Positions 24,052 to 34,375 of a stretch of DNA of 64,000 nucleotides are shown here, in pieces (position 1 is the first letter of the stretch; every line of letters begins with the position of its first letter). The stretch is from Crocodylus rhombifer (taxonomy: Eukaryota; Chordata; Crocodylia; Crocodylidae): NCBI GenBank assembly GCA_038503035.1, contig JAVSML010018985.1, positions 108,215 to 172,214 on the forward strand. Direction: 5' to 3'. The notes under the pieces are model-generated. The model saw only the letters and a list, made by a program, of their open reading frames with translations, did not search any database and had not been told where the DNA came from. Both the position numbers and the translations under genes were made by a program.

Positions 24052-24655
24052 GTGAGTGATGTGTCACCAGCATCTGTGTGCAACAGCCCTGCTCTTCCTG
24101 AATGGTCTTCCAGTTCCTCCTGGGGGCTGGTGCACAGTGCTTGTCCTACAAATTGTTGCTGCCTTGTTTTGCTATAGTGGGTACAATGCATAGCAAGGGT
24201 GACATCCTGGATAGTGAAAAAACCGCCATTAACTGCAGCGGGACAGGAAGAAGATACAGAAGTGTGACAGCTAATTGCTGCAAGTGGTTAGGAAAGCTGC
24301 AAGTGTAGACTCGGGGCCAAAGTCTGTGCTGGTGTGTAGGCAGGTACAGATCTGCTGAGTTGCAGCTGTTCACAGGGTGGCAAATAAAGCCGACTGAGGC
24401 AGGATGCTTGTGTTCTCCTGGACTTGCACATGAGGGGAGAGCAGCTCTCGCATGTTTGGCTGCTTTGCAGCCGGGTTATGGAAACGCTGTTTAGAGAACC
24501 CACGAGATGCTGCAGAGAGCTGACCGGTCTTGCAATACACCTCAGTCAGCTTTTCCAGTGAAAAACGACACTAATCTCCTCAGGATTGATTTTTTCCTTA
24601 TGAAGAGGCCCCTGGCAGCATTGTCATTGCTTAGTGCCCAGAGGCCCTAACAGAT
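24052..24655. other. Unassigned sequence (intron-like)
   Basis: No recognised repeat, RNA gene or exon. Confidence 0.4.
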
Positions 24656-24659
24656 TCGC

Positions 24660-24885
24660 CTAAAAAAATAATTTGGGAATTCTTTTTATTTGCCTTTTGG
24701 GTTTTGAGCTTTTATGGTGTCTGCATCTCAAAAAGGAGATGGAAATATTGGAAGCAATTCAAAGGAAGGCTACAAATATGACCAGCAACTGGAAAAGTAA
24801 CCCTTGTGCTATGAGGATTAAGGAGTTCAGTTCAGTTTATGAAAGAAATCGATAAGAGGTGACTTGATGGCTCTTTATTTGTACT
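24660..24885 (+). mobile_element. CR1-L3 LINE fragment
   Basis: The plus frame 24673-24855 reads FELLWCLHLKKEMEILEAIQ followed directly by RKATNMTSNWKSNP. This aligns with the LINE motif LEYCVQFWSPHFKKDIE.LE..QRRATRMI that lies C-terminal to the RT. Only this short segment survives. Confidence 0.65.
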
Positions 24886-24892
24886 AAGTCGT

Positions 24893-25072
24893 GTTGTAGC
24901 TGTCATGATTCCAGGAGTATGTGAGAAGGAAGATTTGTAAAGCAAGGTAATCGCTTTTACTGGGCCAACTTCATAGTTGGGAGAAATGCCCTGAAATTGT
25001 CCAACTTTCTCCCTACTATAAAATTGATCCAATGAAAGTTATTACCTCACCTTGCACATCTTCCTTTTTGCA
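24893..25072. mobile_element. Penelope-like foldback terminus, diverged
   Basis: Starts TGTTGTAGCTGTCATGATTC. One arm reads GGAAGATTTGTAAAGCAAGG then TTTTACTGGGCCAACTT; the other is its inverted form AAAGTTATTACCTCACCTTG with CACATCTTCC. The arrangement parallels the element at 19.1 kb (TTTTATTAGACCAACT arms), but the sequence is a different subfamily. Confidence 0.6.
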
Positions 25073-25496
25073 TATAGGTACTTTACACATGAAACAGACA
25101 TCTCACTGGGGACATTTTTCAGTCTTCAAGACAAAAAGATAATAAGATCCATTGGGTGGAAGTTGATGTTAGTTTGCTAGAGCAAAGGGTGGACTCATCA
25201 CGCCTTGGAAACTTCCACATGAGCTTGGGTTTCTTCCTAAAAGACCTGCCCCTTCCCAGCTTTGGGGAACAGTGTACAGGCAAGGTGTACAGAGCGCTGG
25301 ACTGGATGACCATGGGGTCCCTTTGCCTTTAGCACTGGTGGATTGCTTGGGCCACACTTTCAAACTTTCTTTAGTAACCAGGATGTCTGGAAATGTTTAA
25401 TTTTTACATGGAAGCCAAGATCCTTGTGTAGTCACAAGAGCCGAGGAGCTTGGCCTTGGAGGAAAGCCATAAACCTGTCTACTATTTAACAGCTAC
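25073..25496. other. Unassigned sequence
   Basis: No recognised repeat or exon. Confidence 0.4.
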
Positions 25497-26117
25497 TTTC
25501 ATAGATTTCATAGACATCAGGGCTGGAAGGGACCTCGGAAGATCATCAAGTCCAGCCCCCCGCCCAAAGGGCAGGAAGTCAGCTGGGGTCATAGGATCCC
25601 AGCAAGATTGACATCCAAATGTCTCTTGAAGGTGTTCAGTGTAGGTGCTTGAACCACCTCCGATGGCAGGCTCTTCCAGACCTTGGGGGCTCGGACAGTA
25701 AAGAAATTCTTCCTTATGTCCAGCCTGAAATGGTCTCGCAGTAGTTTATGCCCGTTCAACCTCATCATCCCTTGGGGCGCTCTGGAACAGACATTCCCCC
25801 AGATCCTGGTGGTCACCCCTGATAAACTTATAGGTGGCCATCAGATCGCCCCTGAGCCTGCGCTTTTCCAGGCTAAAGAGTCCCATGGCTCTCACCCTGT
25901 CATCGTAAGCTCTGTTTTCCTGACCTCTGATCCTGCGCGTGGCTCTCCTCTGGACTCTCTCAAGCTTCTCCACATCCTTTTTGAATTGTGGAGCCCAAAA
26001 CTGGATGCAGTACTCCAGCTGCGGCCTCACCAAGGCCGAGTACAAGGGGAGAATGACATCCCGGGATTTGCTTGAGAAGCATCTATGAATGCAAGCCAGC
26101 GTTTTGGTCACTTTCAT
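25497..26117 (-). mobile_element. CR1 LINE, 5'-truncated (minus strand)
   Basis: Begins TTTCATAGATTTCATAGACA on the plus strand (CR1 3' tail) and runs back through the C-terminus of ORF2. The minus frames 26147-25746 and 25816-25589 carry SALVRPQLEYCIQFWAPQFK, QRRATRRIRGQENRAYDDR and FRLDIRKNFFTVRAPKVWKS. A frameshift near 25790 separates them (the GAACAG of the insertion-site segment lacks bases found in sister copies). It is truncated at about 26117, just before the Penelope fragment. Confidence 0.92.
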
Positions 26118-26164
26118 TCCCCTCCCCTCCCCACACCTATCTCTCACTCATTGACTGCCTCAGT

Positions 26165-26368
26165 TTACATTTTCACCGACTGGCTTTCTCGCATGCAGAC
26201 CAGCCTCTGGCTTCTTTGCGATTCCATCCAGGAAGAGCACACACCAACTGCAGGTGCTTCCTCAGCCTGACAAAGGGTGCTTGTACCCGAAAGCTTGCAA
26301 AGAAGAATTTTTCCAACTATTTGAGTTGGTCTAATAAAAGAGATCAGATTTACCCAAAGAATGTTGTC
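26165..26368 (+). mobile_element. Penelope-like element 3' terminus
   Basis: ACATTTTCACCGACTGG, CATCCAGGAAGAGCACACAC, CTGACAAAGGGTGCTTGTAC, CCGAAAGCTTGCAAAGAAG and GTTGGTCTAATAAAAGAGAT follow in the same order as in the complete foldback copy at 19.1 kb. Only the right half is present. It abuts the truncated end of a CR1 with about 50 bp of C/T-rich sequence between. Confidence 0.7.
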
Positions 26369-27177
26369 TCCGTAAATATCGCAGGGCTCTTGATATAATT
26401 CTGAGCATTAGCAGCGCTGCAGTTGCAGCTCTCCTGTGGCAATCAGGGATGGCCTCTTGTGTCTTATTGTTCAGTAGTAGGTCATGCCAGAATGAGGTTA
26501 TTGCCGCAAGATTATAATTTCTTCGTTCAACCTTAACTTACTCCTGCTGCCTGCTATATCTTCCTTGGAAAACCGACATGCAAGTGTTTCTAGCAATGAT
26601 ATCTGCATCATGTGAGGAGGCATTCATACACTTAGTGTGGAAGAAAAGACCAAACCCCTTGTAGAAAGGGAAGGAGCCAGATTGGGTTAGAAAGGTTAAA
26701 ATCTGAATAAAAGAATTACCTCCTATTTTGCTGAAGTCAGAGGCTTTGTCTTCTATTTCAATCTGATCCCCACATCGTTAAAATGTGCAAGTTGAATAGA
26801 CTCATTATAACAACGATTCCCTTTCTCCACATTTTCTATTAAGGAAGCTGTCTGGTATGAACTTCACCTTTAGTGTAAACAGCCAAACAAAAGGCAGACA
26901 TCCATCTCTGCCACGCAGGAAAACACAGCCTTTCCCGTAGGTACGTGGCTACCACAGCTCTTCCTCTGCTTACATGAGATTAGGTGTAGAGAAGGATTAC
27001 TCCCGTAGTATTTGCATATCAAAAGAATATCCATAACACCTGTAAAGGATCAGGCTGCTGAGACTTGAAATAGTTGGCAGTGGGAGGGATAAGCTGGGGC
27101 AGGACATGAAGTGTAATAATTCCTCTGAACATTTGTGGTAGCGCTTTGAGGTATATACCTGTTTCTGTTGAATAGGG
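26369..27177. other. Unassigned AT-rich sequence
   Basis: No recognised repeat, RNA gene or exon. Confidence 0.4.
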
Positions 27178-27378
27178 TGCACCATAGGGGTGACCAAAAT
27201 AAGGTCCACAGGCCATATGTGGCCCCCAGGCCGTTCTGTCTGGCCTATGGGGGCCCCTAAAAATTTAGAAAATTAATATTTATCTGCCCCTGGCTGCCTG
27301 TCATGTGGGCCTCGATGGCTTGCCAAAACTCAGTAAGTGGCCCTCCACCCAAAATAATTGCCCACCCCGGTATACCAT
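27178..27378. mobile_element. Small hAT element with near-perfect TSD
   Basis: The 185-bp element 27186-27370 starts AGGGGTGACCAAAATAAGGT and continues CCACAGGCCATATGTGGCCC. It ends AATAATTGCCCACCCCGG, whose reverse complement CCGGGGTGGGCAATTATT pairs with the start. The flanking octamers TGCACCAT (27178-27185) and TATACCAT (27371-27378) match at 6 of 8 positions. The AGGGGTGxxCAA...GGCC design is the common hAT Charlie-like MITE terminus. No coding capacity. Confidence 0.75.
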
Positions 27379-28189
27379 CATCTTAAATTCTTGGGAAATG
27401 GTAGGATGGCGCATGATACAGCTCATGCTCCACCCCTGGAACACACAACATGGTCTGAGAATCCCGTGTTCATAGTAAGAATTTCACTGGCTGCAGGTCC
27501 TCCAAGAGCTACCTGCTGGAAGGGTTCTGGCAGCTTTGCATGAACTCCCTGCTGGGGGCAACTTTTGAGAATCACCGTACTAACTACATTTCCTCATCCA
27601 AGTGCTAGATGATCTTCTTTTAACTGCTGCCTTTGCACCAGTTCATGACTAGGAACTTCCAGACGATCACAATCCCGTTCCTGTTGTCACTAGGATTTCT
27701 TTTATCATGGAAAAAAACTGCTGTACTTCAGCTTCCACACAGTTCTTGAAAGAATGGCACCTTTATCCAGTGGCCAGGAGGCCAAGACAACTGGAGATCT
27801 CATTCCACTGCAGCTTTCTCCACCTTTGCAGTCATTGAGACTCTGACATCTTTTTCCACCTGCTCCATCATTGAGGACTTTTGCTCCTATGGCTGGGTGC
27901 TGGGCAGGTTTAATATAATGGCAACCTGTATTTGCCCTGTCACAGCACAGCACTGTCAAAGATGTATGTGGCTTTTCAGGATGGAAAGTATTGCCATCTG
28001 CTGTCCCCGCCACATCCTAGTGTTGTCGCAGGTGCTTGGTTCACAACTGCTTATTCATCAGAGTTACCCTGGCTTATTTTGTACCTAACCTTCCCCAAAG
28101 TTCATTCCACTATCTGCTACTTGTGGACACACTGTGTAGCAGTATAGCTCTGCTGCCATAAACCTCTCTACTTGTCTTTTTTGACCATA
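27379..28189. other. Unassigned sequence
   Basis: No confident feature. The LINE that is recognisable from 28,190 may extend upstream here in a form too eroded to follow. Confidence 0.35.
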
Positions 28190-28382
28190 CTCTGTCAGTT
28201 GAGAAGTGCTGTAGAGGATGCTTCCCAAAATTCATCAGCATTCTTTGCCTGCTCTGTGACGGTATGTGAGCGGTGGTTCTCAGTAATGGTTTTATCACAG
28301 ATCCCTTTGAGGTTAAGATGGGGATTAAGCAAGCCTGCGTCATCACTCTAACACTCTTCTTGATATTCCTTACTGCCATGCT

Positions 28383-28489
28383 TCATAGAATTGTAGAAAA
28401 TGAGGGTTGGAAGGGACCTCAAGGAGGCCACATCTAGTTCAACCCGTGCTCAAAGCAGGACCACCCCCAACAATACCTGACCACCAACA
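28383..28489 (-). mobile_element. Short CR1 3' fragment inserted in the LINE
   Basis: Reverse-complement CR1 end: AGAATTGTAGAAAATGAGGG then TTGGAAGGGACCTCAAGGAG and CTCAAAGCAGGACCACCCCC. It interrupts the LINE between the IFLTAML segment and GVELNYQ, which are adjacent in intact relatives. This CR1 subfamily differs from the CATAGACATTAG copies. Confidence 0.8.
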
Positions 28490-28945
28490 AGCTTCCAGTT
28501 GGAGTGGAGCTAAACTACCAAATGGATCATAAGCTGTTTCATCTCAGCTGACTCTGAGCCCAAGTCAAGACTACCCTGGCCTTGGTCATTGAGCTTCAGT
28601 ACACTGATGATGCTGTAGTGTGTGCTTACTCAGAAGCAGACCTTCAGGCAATTGTCAGTGTCTTTACCGACAAATACATGAAAATGGAACTGACACTTAA
28701 CATTCAGAAGATGAGGTCCTCTATCAGCAAGTTCCTTATGAACACTCCCCAGGTCCGGTAATTCAGATTCACTGTGAGACTCTGAAGAAAGTTGAGTATT
28801 TCCTGTACTTCAGAAGCTCTCTCTCGCAGAAGGCTGACATGGATGAAGAAATCCAACATCACCTTAGAACAATGATCCAGGGGAATGGCAAGGGTTAATT
28901 GGTTTCTAAAAGTCTGTTTGTGACCAAGTTTCCTTAAGGCAGACA

Positions 28946-29723
28946 TGGTGCCTGAGGCCAAGGAATAAGCGGGCATAAACAGACTGGGAAATATGAACAG
29001 TGTAGCCATAAGATAGGCTTATCACATTGGTGCCAGGTCACAATGCCCAACTACCGAGCCTTTGGGATTTCTGGTTTTGGTGGATGGCCAAATTAGTAGA
29101 CCAGGGCGTGCCCAAATTAAGATACCAGTAAATGACCAAATGAAGATGTGTGCATGTGATGGGTTTGGGAAACAAAGGAATATGCTGACAGAACAGAATG
29201 TGGACAATATGATGACCACAGAGAAACCAGTCAGTGGCACCAGGAGATGAAAAGTCATCAGAGGAGGAAAAGGATACAAAAGGAGGGGTTTTAGAGCACC
29301 AAAGGGTCCCCAAGGGGGGATCCTCAGGCCACCATGGACAGGGCACACTACCAGCCTGTCTCATGCAACCCATGGGGGGGCAGTGGGCTTTGGCCCTCAA
29401 CCACCAGGCTGCTGACATTAGACATTCAAGAAAGAACCAAAGGTGAAGCTCTCATACTGGCCAGATGTACCTTCCCTCTGTGACAGCCCTTGGATGGGTA
29501 GATATAGATTGGGGGGGCTATTTTGTTTGCCTTGCCTGCATTATTCTTATCTGCTGTCACTGTATATCAATATAATTTGCCTGTTATCAAACGGAAGAAG
29601 TAGTTGGTCTGAGGGTTTGGGTCCACCAAAGTAACTGGGTCATAAATCCAGTGCCAACAATTGGCAACTCTGCTGGGACCGGGGATGGTGACTCTGTGAC
29701 TAGGACCAGGTACAGTGCCAACA
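28946..29723 (+). mobile_element. Endogenous retrovirus remnant: LTR plus primer-binding site
   Basis: Sequence unlike the surrounding LINE occupies the gap between its RT and C-terminal parts. At 29658-29659 it ends in CA, followed by AT and then TGGCAACTCTGCTGGGAC at 29662-29679. That 18-mer differs at two positions from the complement of the 3' end of vertebrate tRNA-Arg(UCU) (recalled, not searched), so it fits a primer-binding site. The LTR terminal word CAGTGCCAACA at 29649-29659 recurs at 29713-29723, exactly where LINE sequence resumes. This suggests 5' LTR, leader, then only the last bases of the 3' LTR, with all genes deleted. The left boundary is estimated; 28946 (TGGTGCC) is one choice and anything to about 29030 is possible. 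No coding sequence remains. Confidence 0.55.
29662..29679 (+). other. Putative retroviral primer-binding site (tRNA-Arg type)
   Basis: The 18 bases start TGG two bases after a CA dinucleotide that would end an LTR. The reverse complement has tRNA 3'-end architecture: CCCAG as T-stem strand, a 7-base acceptor strand CAGAGTT, a discriminator G and CCA. It most resembles tRNA-Arg(UCU). Confidence 0.55.
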
Positions 29724-30245
29724 CCATCAGTGTTGCCTGCAGAAGATTCTTTGAATACAGTGGGAAGGCAGACGCATCAGCATTAGTATCCTCTCACAAG
29801 CAAATACTGCAAGTATTGAGGCAATGATCATCCCATATCGCCGGGCCTGGCACGTTGTCTGGATGTCTGACTCCAGACTCTCAAAGTTTTTTTCTCACAG
29901 TTCAGTCAAGACGTAGGCTCAAGATGAGGGCAGAGAAAGCTCTTCAAGGATGTCCTCAAGGCCAATGTGAAAAAATGCTATATCAACATCAACTTGTGGG
30001 GGACTATCACCCAGGGCTGCCCCAAATGGAGGAAGATCCGCTGCAAGGATCTCAGTACTTTGAAACCTTACAGTGATAACAGGAGACAGAAAAGCAGGAA
30101 CAGCATGTCACAGAACCCAGAATCAAGAACCCAGAGCTACCCACCATGGAAAAATGTGCCCAAGTTGGAAGAGAACCCATTGATCCTGGATTGGCTTTGT
30201 CAGCCATTTTCAGACCCACAGGTATGACAGTCATGAAAGGCGATT

Positions 30246-31494
30246 ATCCTCAATTGCAAGGGATTGCCAGTGGGCATTAACTAATCTAAGACCTGTCTGG
30301 GTCCATTGGTTTTGAGTGCTAAATTCAAGATTACCACCCAAATTTTGAATGCTTTCAGACATTCTCACCAAGTATGGGGAGGACATTCTCTCACACCCAT
30401 GAATCATTGGAAAGCATTTTATAGTGATTTACTTTGATAAAGATGTCCATAGAAAATGGTATCAGGTGTTTTCCAAATTCAGATTTGCTGCTTAAAGAAG
30501 GTTCCTGTTTCTATAAGTGATTTTATTATATTTATCTTTTTGTCATTATTATCTTGCATATCAATTTTTGAGTTCTATGTAAATATTGGAAATTATTCTG
30601 ATCTTCGAACCCTAATATTTTATTACAGTTTCCAGTCTGGTAAGAGGTCTGTGGAAACCCTTTCAGCCTTTATTTTAAGGCCATGCTGTCTTAATTACCA
30701 ATAGTATAGTAGGGAGCTGGGATAGTTTAAAGGACTTAAAATAGCTACATATAAAACATTTTTATTCTTAAATAACTGACCCATAACTTTGAATTGTGCC
30801 TTCTCCCAGATGGAAAATGTTATATACTGGTTCTCTGGGGAAAAATCCAGATTATTTCTAATTAGGGCAATAGAAGATGGTGTACAACTATTTAAACAGG
30901 CATTGATTTAAAAAAAAAACTAGACTGGACCATCCTGATCAACCTTGTCTAAACTTTTTCAGAGCATAGGATGTGGCCTTTCTCCTAGTCCTGCCCTTAT
31001 AGGTCATGGCCTGATTGTCTTGACATAAAGATCTCCACTGAAGAAGAATCTGCTGAATCTCTTGTAAACTAGTCCAGTGATTAACCTTCATCACTGTTTA
31101 AAAACATGCATTTCACATCCACTTTGAATTCTTTTAGCTGCAGCTTTCAGTAACTGTATTTTATGTCTCTGCTTATTCCACCACAGAGCCCTGATTAGTA
31201 TACATCAGCTCCCTGGGTAGTACTTATAAACCAGAATTAAGTTGCCTTTGAAGGTCTTTTCAGTAGCTAAATACATGAGTGCTCTCCTTACAAAATATCT
31301 TTCCCAGGCATGTTATAGCCCTTTCATGAACCCTTTCCAAGTTTTTTGCTGTCCATGTTAAATGTGAAAACAGTGCAGTTTTCCCTTAGGTGTTTCACTA
31401 ATGTCATACACAGAGGTGATAACACCTCTCTTTTCCAACTAGATATTGCTGTTACTGTGCATTCAGGAGTCAAAATAATAACTCATTTCATAGA
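30246..31494. other. Unassigned AT-rich sequence
   Basis: No recognised repeat, RNA gene or exon in about 1.25 kb. Confidence 0.4.
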
Positions 31495-33930
31495 TTTCAT
31501 AGACATTAGGGCTGGAAGGGACCTCAGGAGATCGAGTCCAGCCCCCTGCCCAAAGGGCAGGAAGTCAGCTGGGGTCATAGGATCCCAGCAAGATAAGCAT
31601 CCAATTTACTCTTGAAGGTGTTCAATGTAGGTGCTTGAACCACCTCCGCTGGCAGGCTCTTCCAGACCTTGGGGGCTTGGACAGTAAAGAAATTCTTCTT
31701 ATGTCCAGCCTGAAACTGTCTTGCAGGAGTTTGTGACTGTTCGAGCTCGTCATCCCTTGGGGCGCTCTGGTGAACAGACGTTCCCCCAGATCCTGGTGGT
31801 CACCCCTGATAAACTTATAGGTGGCCATCAGATCACCCGAGCCTGTGCTTTTCCAGGCTAAAGAGTCCCATGTCTCTCAGCCTATCATCGTAAGATCTGT
31901 TTTCCTGACCTCTGATCATGCACGTGGCTCTCCTCTGGACTCTCTCCAGCTTCTCCACATCCTTTTTGAATTGTGGAGCCCAAAACTGGACGCAGTACTC
32001 CAGCTGCGGCCTCACCAAGGCTGAGTACAAGGGGAGAACGACATCCCGGGATTTGCTCGAGAAGCATCTATGGATGCACGCCAGCATTTTGGTCGCTTTA
32101 CTAGCCGCAGCATCGCATTGCAGGCTCATGTTCATCTTGTGGTCAATGATGACCCCCAAGTCTCTTTCTTCTGTAGTGCTAACCAACGTAGCACTGCCGA
32201 GCCTATAAGGGTGCTGCAGGTTTTTCCTCCCAAGGTGGAGAACCTTGCATTTTTCGGTGTTAAACACCATGAGGTTCTCATCTGCCCATTTGCTGAGCTT
32301 GTCCAGGTCAGCCTGGATCACCCGCCTATCTTCTGGCGTGGATGCTTTGCCCCAAAGTTTGGTGACATCGGCGAACTTGGCCAGTCCACTCCTGACTCCA
32401 ATGTCCACATCATTAATGAAGATGTTGAACAGGATGGGTCCCAGGACAGAGCCTTGAGGGACCCCACTGGTCACAGGGCACCATGATGAGTGACTGCCAT
32501 CAATCACAACCCTCTGGGTCCGACCACGAAGCCAATTTCCCAGCCAGCGGATCGTGGTGGAGCCAAAGCCACAACTGGGCAGTTTGGCCAAGAGGTGATC
32601 ATGGGATACCAGATCAAAAGCTTTTCTGAAGTCAAGATATATGACATCAATCTCTTCTCCCTTGTCCAGGTGATAGGTCACCTGGTCATAGAAGGAAATG
32701 AGATTGGTCAAACAAGACCTACCCGCAACAAACCCGTGCTGGCTGTCCCTTAGGATGTTAGCCTGGGCCAGTCCATCAAGGATGGCCTCTTTAATAAACT
32801 TTTCTAAGATCTTCCCCAGGATAGAAGTCAGGCTAATGGGCCTGTAGTTAGCCGGATCCACTCTCCTCCCTTTCTTGAAGATCGGCACCACATTGGCCTT
32901 CTTCCAGTCTTCGGGCACTACACCAGAGCGCCAGGAGCTCTCGAAGACCCGTGCCAGGGGCTGGGCTATGACGCTCGCCAGCTCCTTGAGTACCCTGGGG
33001 TGCAGACTGTCAGGGCTGGCTGACTTGAAGGTATCCAGCTTCTCAAGGTGTTCCTTCACGAGGTCAGCATTTATGGAGGGTAGGGGATCCCCCTCACCCA
33101 GATTTCCCTGTCCCATAGCAGGCATGGGCATCCCGTGTGACTGATGAAAGACTGACGCAAAGTACCTGTTTAATAGATTGGCTTTTTCCTGGGCGTCAGT
33201 TGTCAGTTGCCCCATCTGGTTTAGCAGGGGCCCAACATTGCCCTTGCTTTTCCTCCGGCTCCCCACATATCTGAAAAAGGACTTTTTGTTGTCCTTGATG
33301 CTTGAAGCTAGTTGGAGTTCAGTTGCAGCCTTGGCTTTCCTGGTTTGCTCCCTGCAGGACCGGACCAGTGCGGAGTAATCCTCCTTGGAGGTGAATCCCA
33401 TCCTCCATTCTTTGTAGGCTTTCCTTTTTAGCCGCAGGAGGTCCGCTAGGTCTCTGGAGAGCCAGGGGGGCTGCTGTGCCTTCTTGCTGCCTTTCCTCCA
33501 TGTTGGAATAGATTTCGCTTGTGCACTGAGGATCGCTTCCTTGAGAAGCAACCACTCTTCTTGAACTCCCATCTCCCTGGGGTCATGGTCCCTGAGGGCC
33601 TGACGGACTAGCCTCTTGAGCTTATCAAAGTCGGCTTTTCTGAAGTCAAGGACTTCTGTGTTGCTGACTGACTTGCCAGCTTTACGGCGGATGTTGAAAG
33701 TCATCAGCATGTGGTCGCTGTCACCCAGTTTCCCATCGATCACTAGGTCGCCGATTAGGTCGTCCCCCGTAGCCAGTACCAGGTCAAGCAGCGCTTTGCC
33801 TCTCGTTGGCCCATAGACTTCTTGAGTCAGGTAGAGGTCATCCACGCACGAGAGAAAGCTTTGCGCTCGCTCAGATTTAGCTGAGTGATCTTCCCACGAG
33901 ATGTCCGGGTAATTGAAGTCACCCATTATT
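31495..33930 (-). mobile_element. CR1 LINE, longest copy in the window (minus strand)
   Basis: About 2.4 kb from the CR1 3' tail (TTTCATAGATTTCATAGACA on the plus strand at 31495) to a 5' truncation at about 33930, inside the endonuclease. It carries the 697-codon frame listed separately plus the C-terminal tail in a shifted frame (31828-31622), which includes YKFIRGDHQDLGERLF and FRLDIRR. It is very similar to the copies at 12.1 and 25.5 kb. The 5' UTR, ORF1 and the N-terminal part of the endonuclease are absent, as is usual for LINE insertions. Confidence 0.95.
31833..33926 (-). pseudogene. CR1 ORF2 (endonuclease C-terminus plus RT), inactive
   Basis: A 697-codon open frame that would act at target-primed reverse transcription of CR1 RNA. 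Residues 1-12 (MGDFNYPDISWE) and a GDSDHML motif near residue 85 belong to the C-terminal half of the APE-type endonuclease. An RT domain follows, with VVPIFKKG and NYRPISLTS, motif A IYLDFRKAFDLVSH, motif [16 protein letters not shown], and motif C at residues 518-521. Motif C reads FADV where the catalytic form is FADD. The change is one base at 32365 on the plus strand; the sister copy at 13.0 kb retains FADD. Near 31830 the plus strand reads CACCCGAGCC where relatives have two more bases, so the normal C-terminus is out of frame. A further single-base loss near 31699 disrupts the tail. The first methionine is simply the first one after truncation. Confidence 0.92.
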
Positions 33931-34298
33931 TATGATTATACTGGGAGTTCATAATAAGTTGAGTCTACCGTAGCCCCTAAGTCTTATTTAGAGGTCCGGT
34001 TTTGCAAAATGCAGTTTCCCATCCTATATTTATTACTTACATTTTTCTTAGATAGTTGACCTGGTATTGGGCTGTATTAAAATGTGTGTGTTTATTGTTC
34101 CCAGCTTACTAAGTGGTCTCTGTGCCTCTGGGGATCTGTGCTCATTGGTATTTACCTCTTCATCAGTCTCTGCATCATGTGTCAGTTTTATCAGAATGGC
34201 TTTTTATTTTCTTCCAGAGCATTATTAAAAATATTGAATAGCTTGGGTAGGGAATCGGCCCATTAGGAACATTTTCATTCATTGCTAATTCTTTCTTT
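33931..34298. other. Unassigned sequence
   Basis: No recognised repeat or exon. Confidence 0.4.
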
Positions 34299-34375
34299 TA
34301 GATAGGTAGATAGATAGATGAGTGGGTAGATAGATGGGTGGGTGGGTGGATGATGATAATAATATAGATATATAA
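34299..34375 (+). repeat. GATA/GGTG compound microsatellite
   Basis: Imperfect tetranucleotide run of GATA units (TAGATAGGTAGATAGATAGA) passing into GGTG units, then GATGATAATAATATAGATAT. Confidence 0.85.

Larger units (their letters stand above)
28190..30245 (+). mobile_element. Endonuclease-RT LINE of non-CR1 clade, interrupted twice
   Basis: Plus-strand segments are collinear with a non-LTR RT. Near 28225 is CFPKFISILCLLCDGM. Near 28335 are remnants of GVKQG and then IFLTAML. From 28490 come GVELNYQMDHKLFHLS and ELQYTDDAVVCAYSEADLQ (catalytic YxDD region), and near 28780 ETLKKVEYFLYFRSSLS then DMDEEIQHHL. After a gap the C-terminus resumes near 29724: HQCCLQKI, AMIIPYRRAWHVVWMSDSRL, VLKANVKKCYININ and PKWRKI. 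It ends near 30230 with a region resembling a CPxC...SRIGLxSHxRTH zinc-finger tail. Order and motifs are clear, but frameshifts and stops make it dead. I did not determine the clade; the LRWxGHVxRM signature suggests RTE or a relative rather than CR1. Confidence 0.75.
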
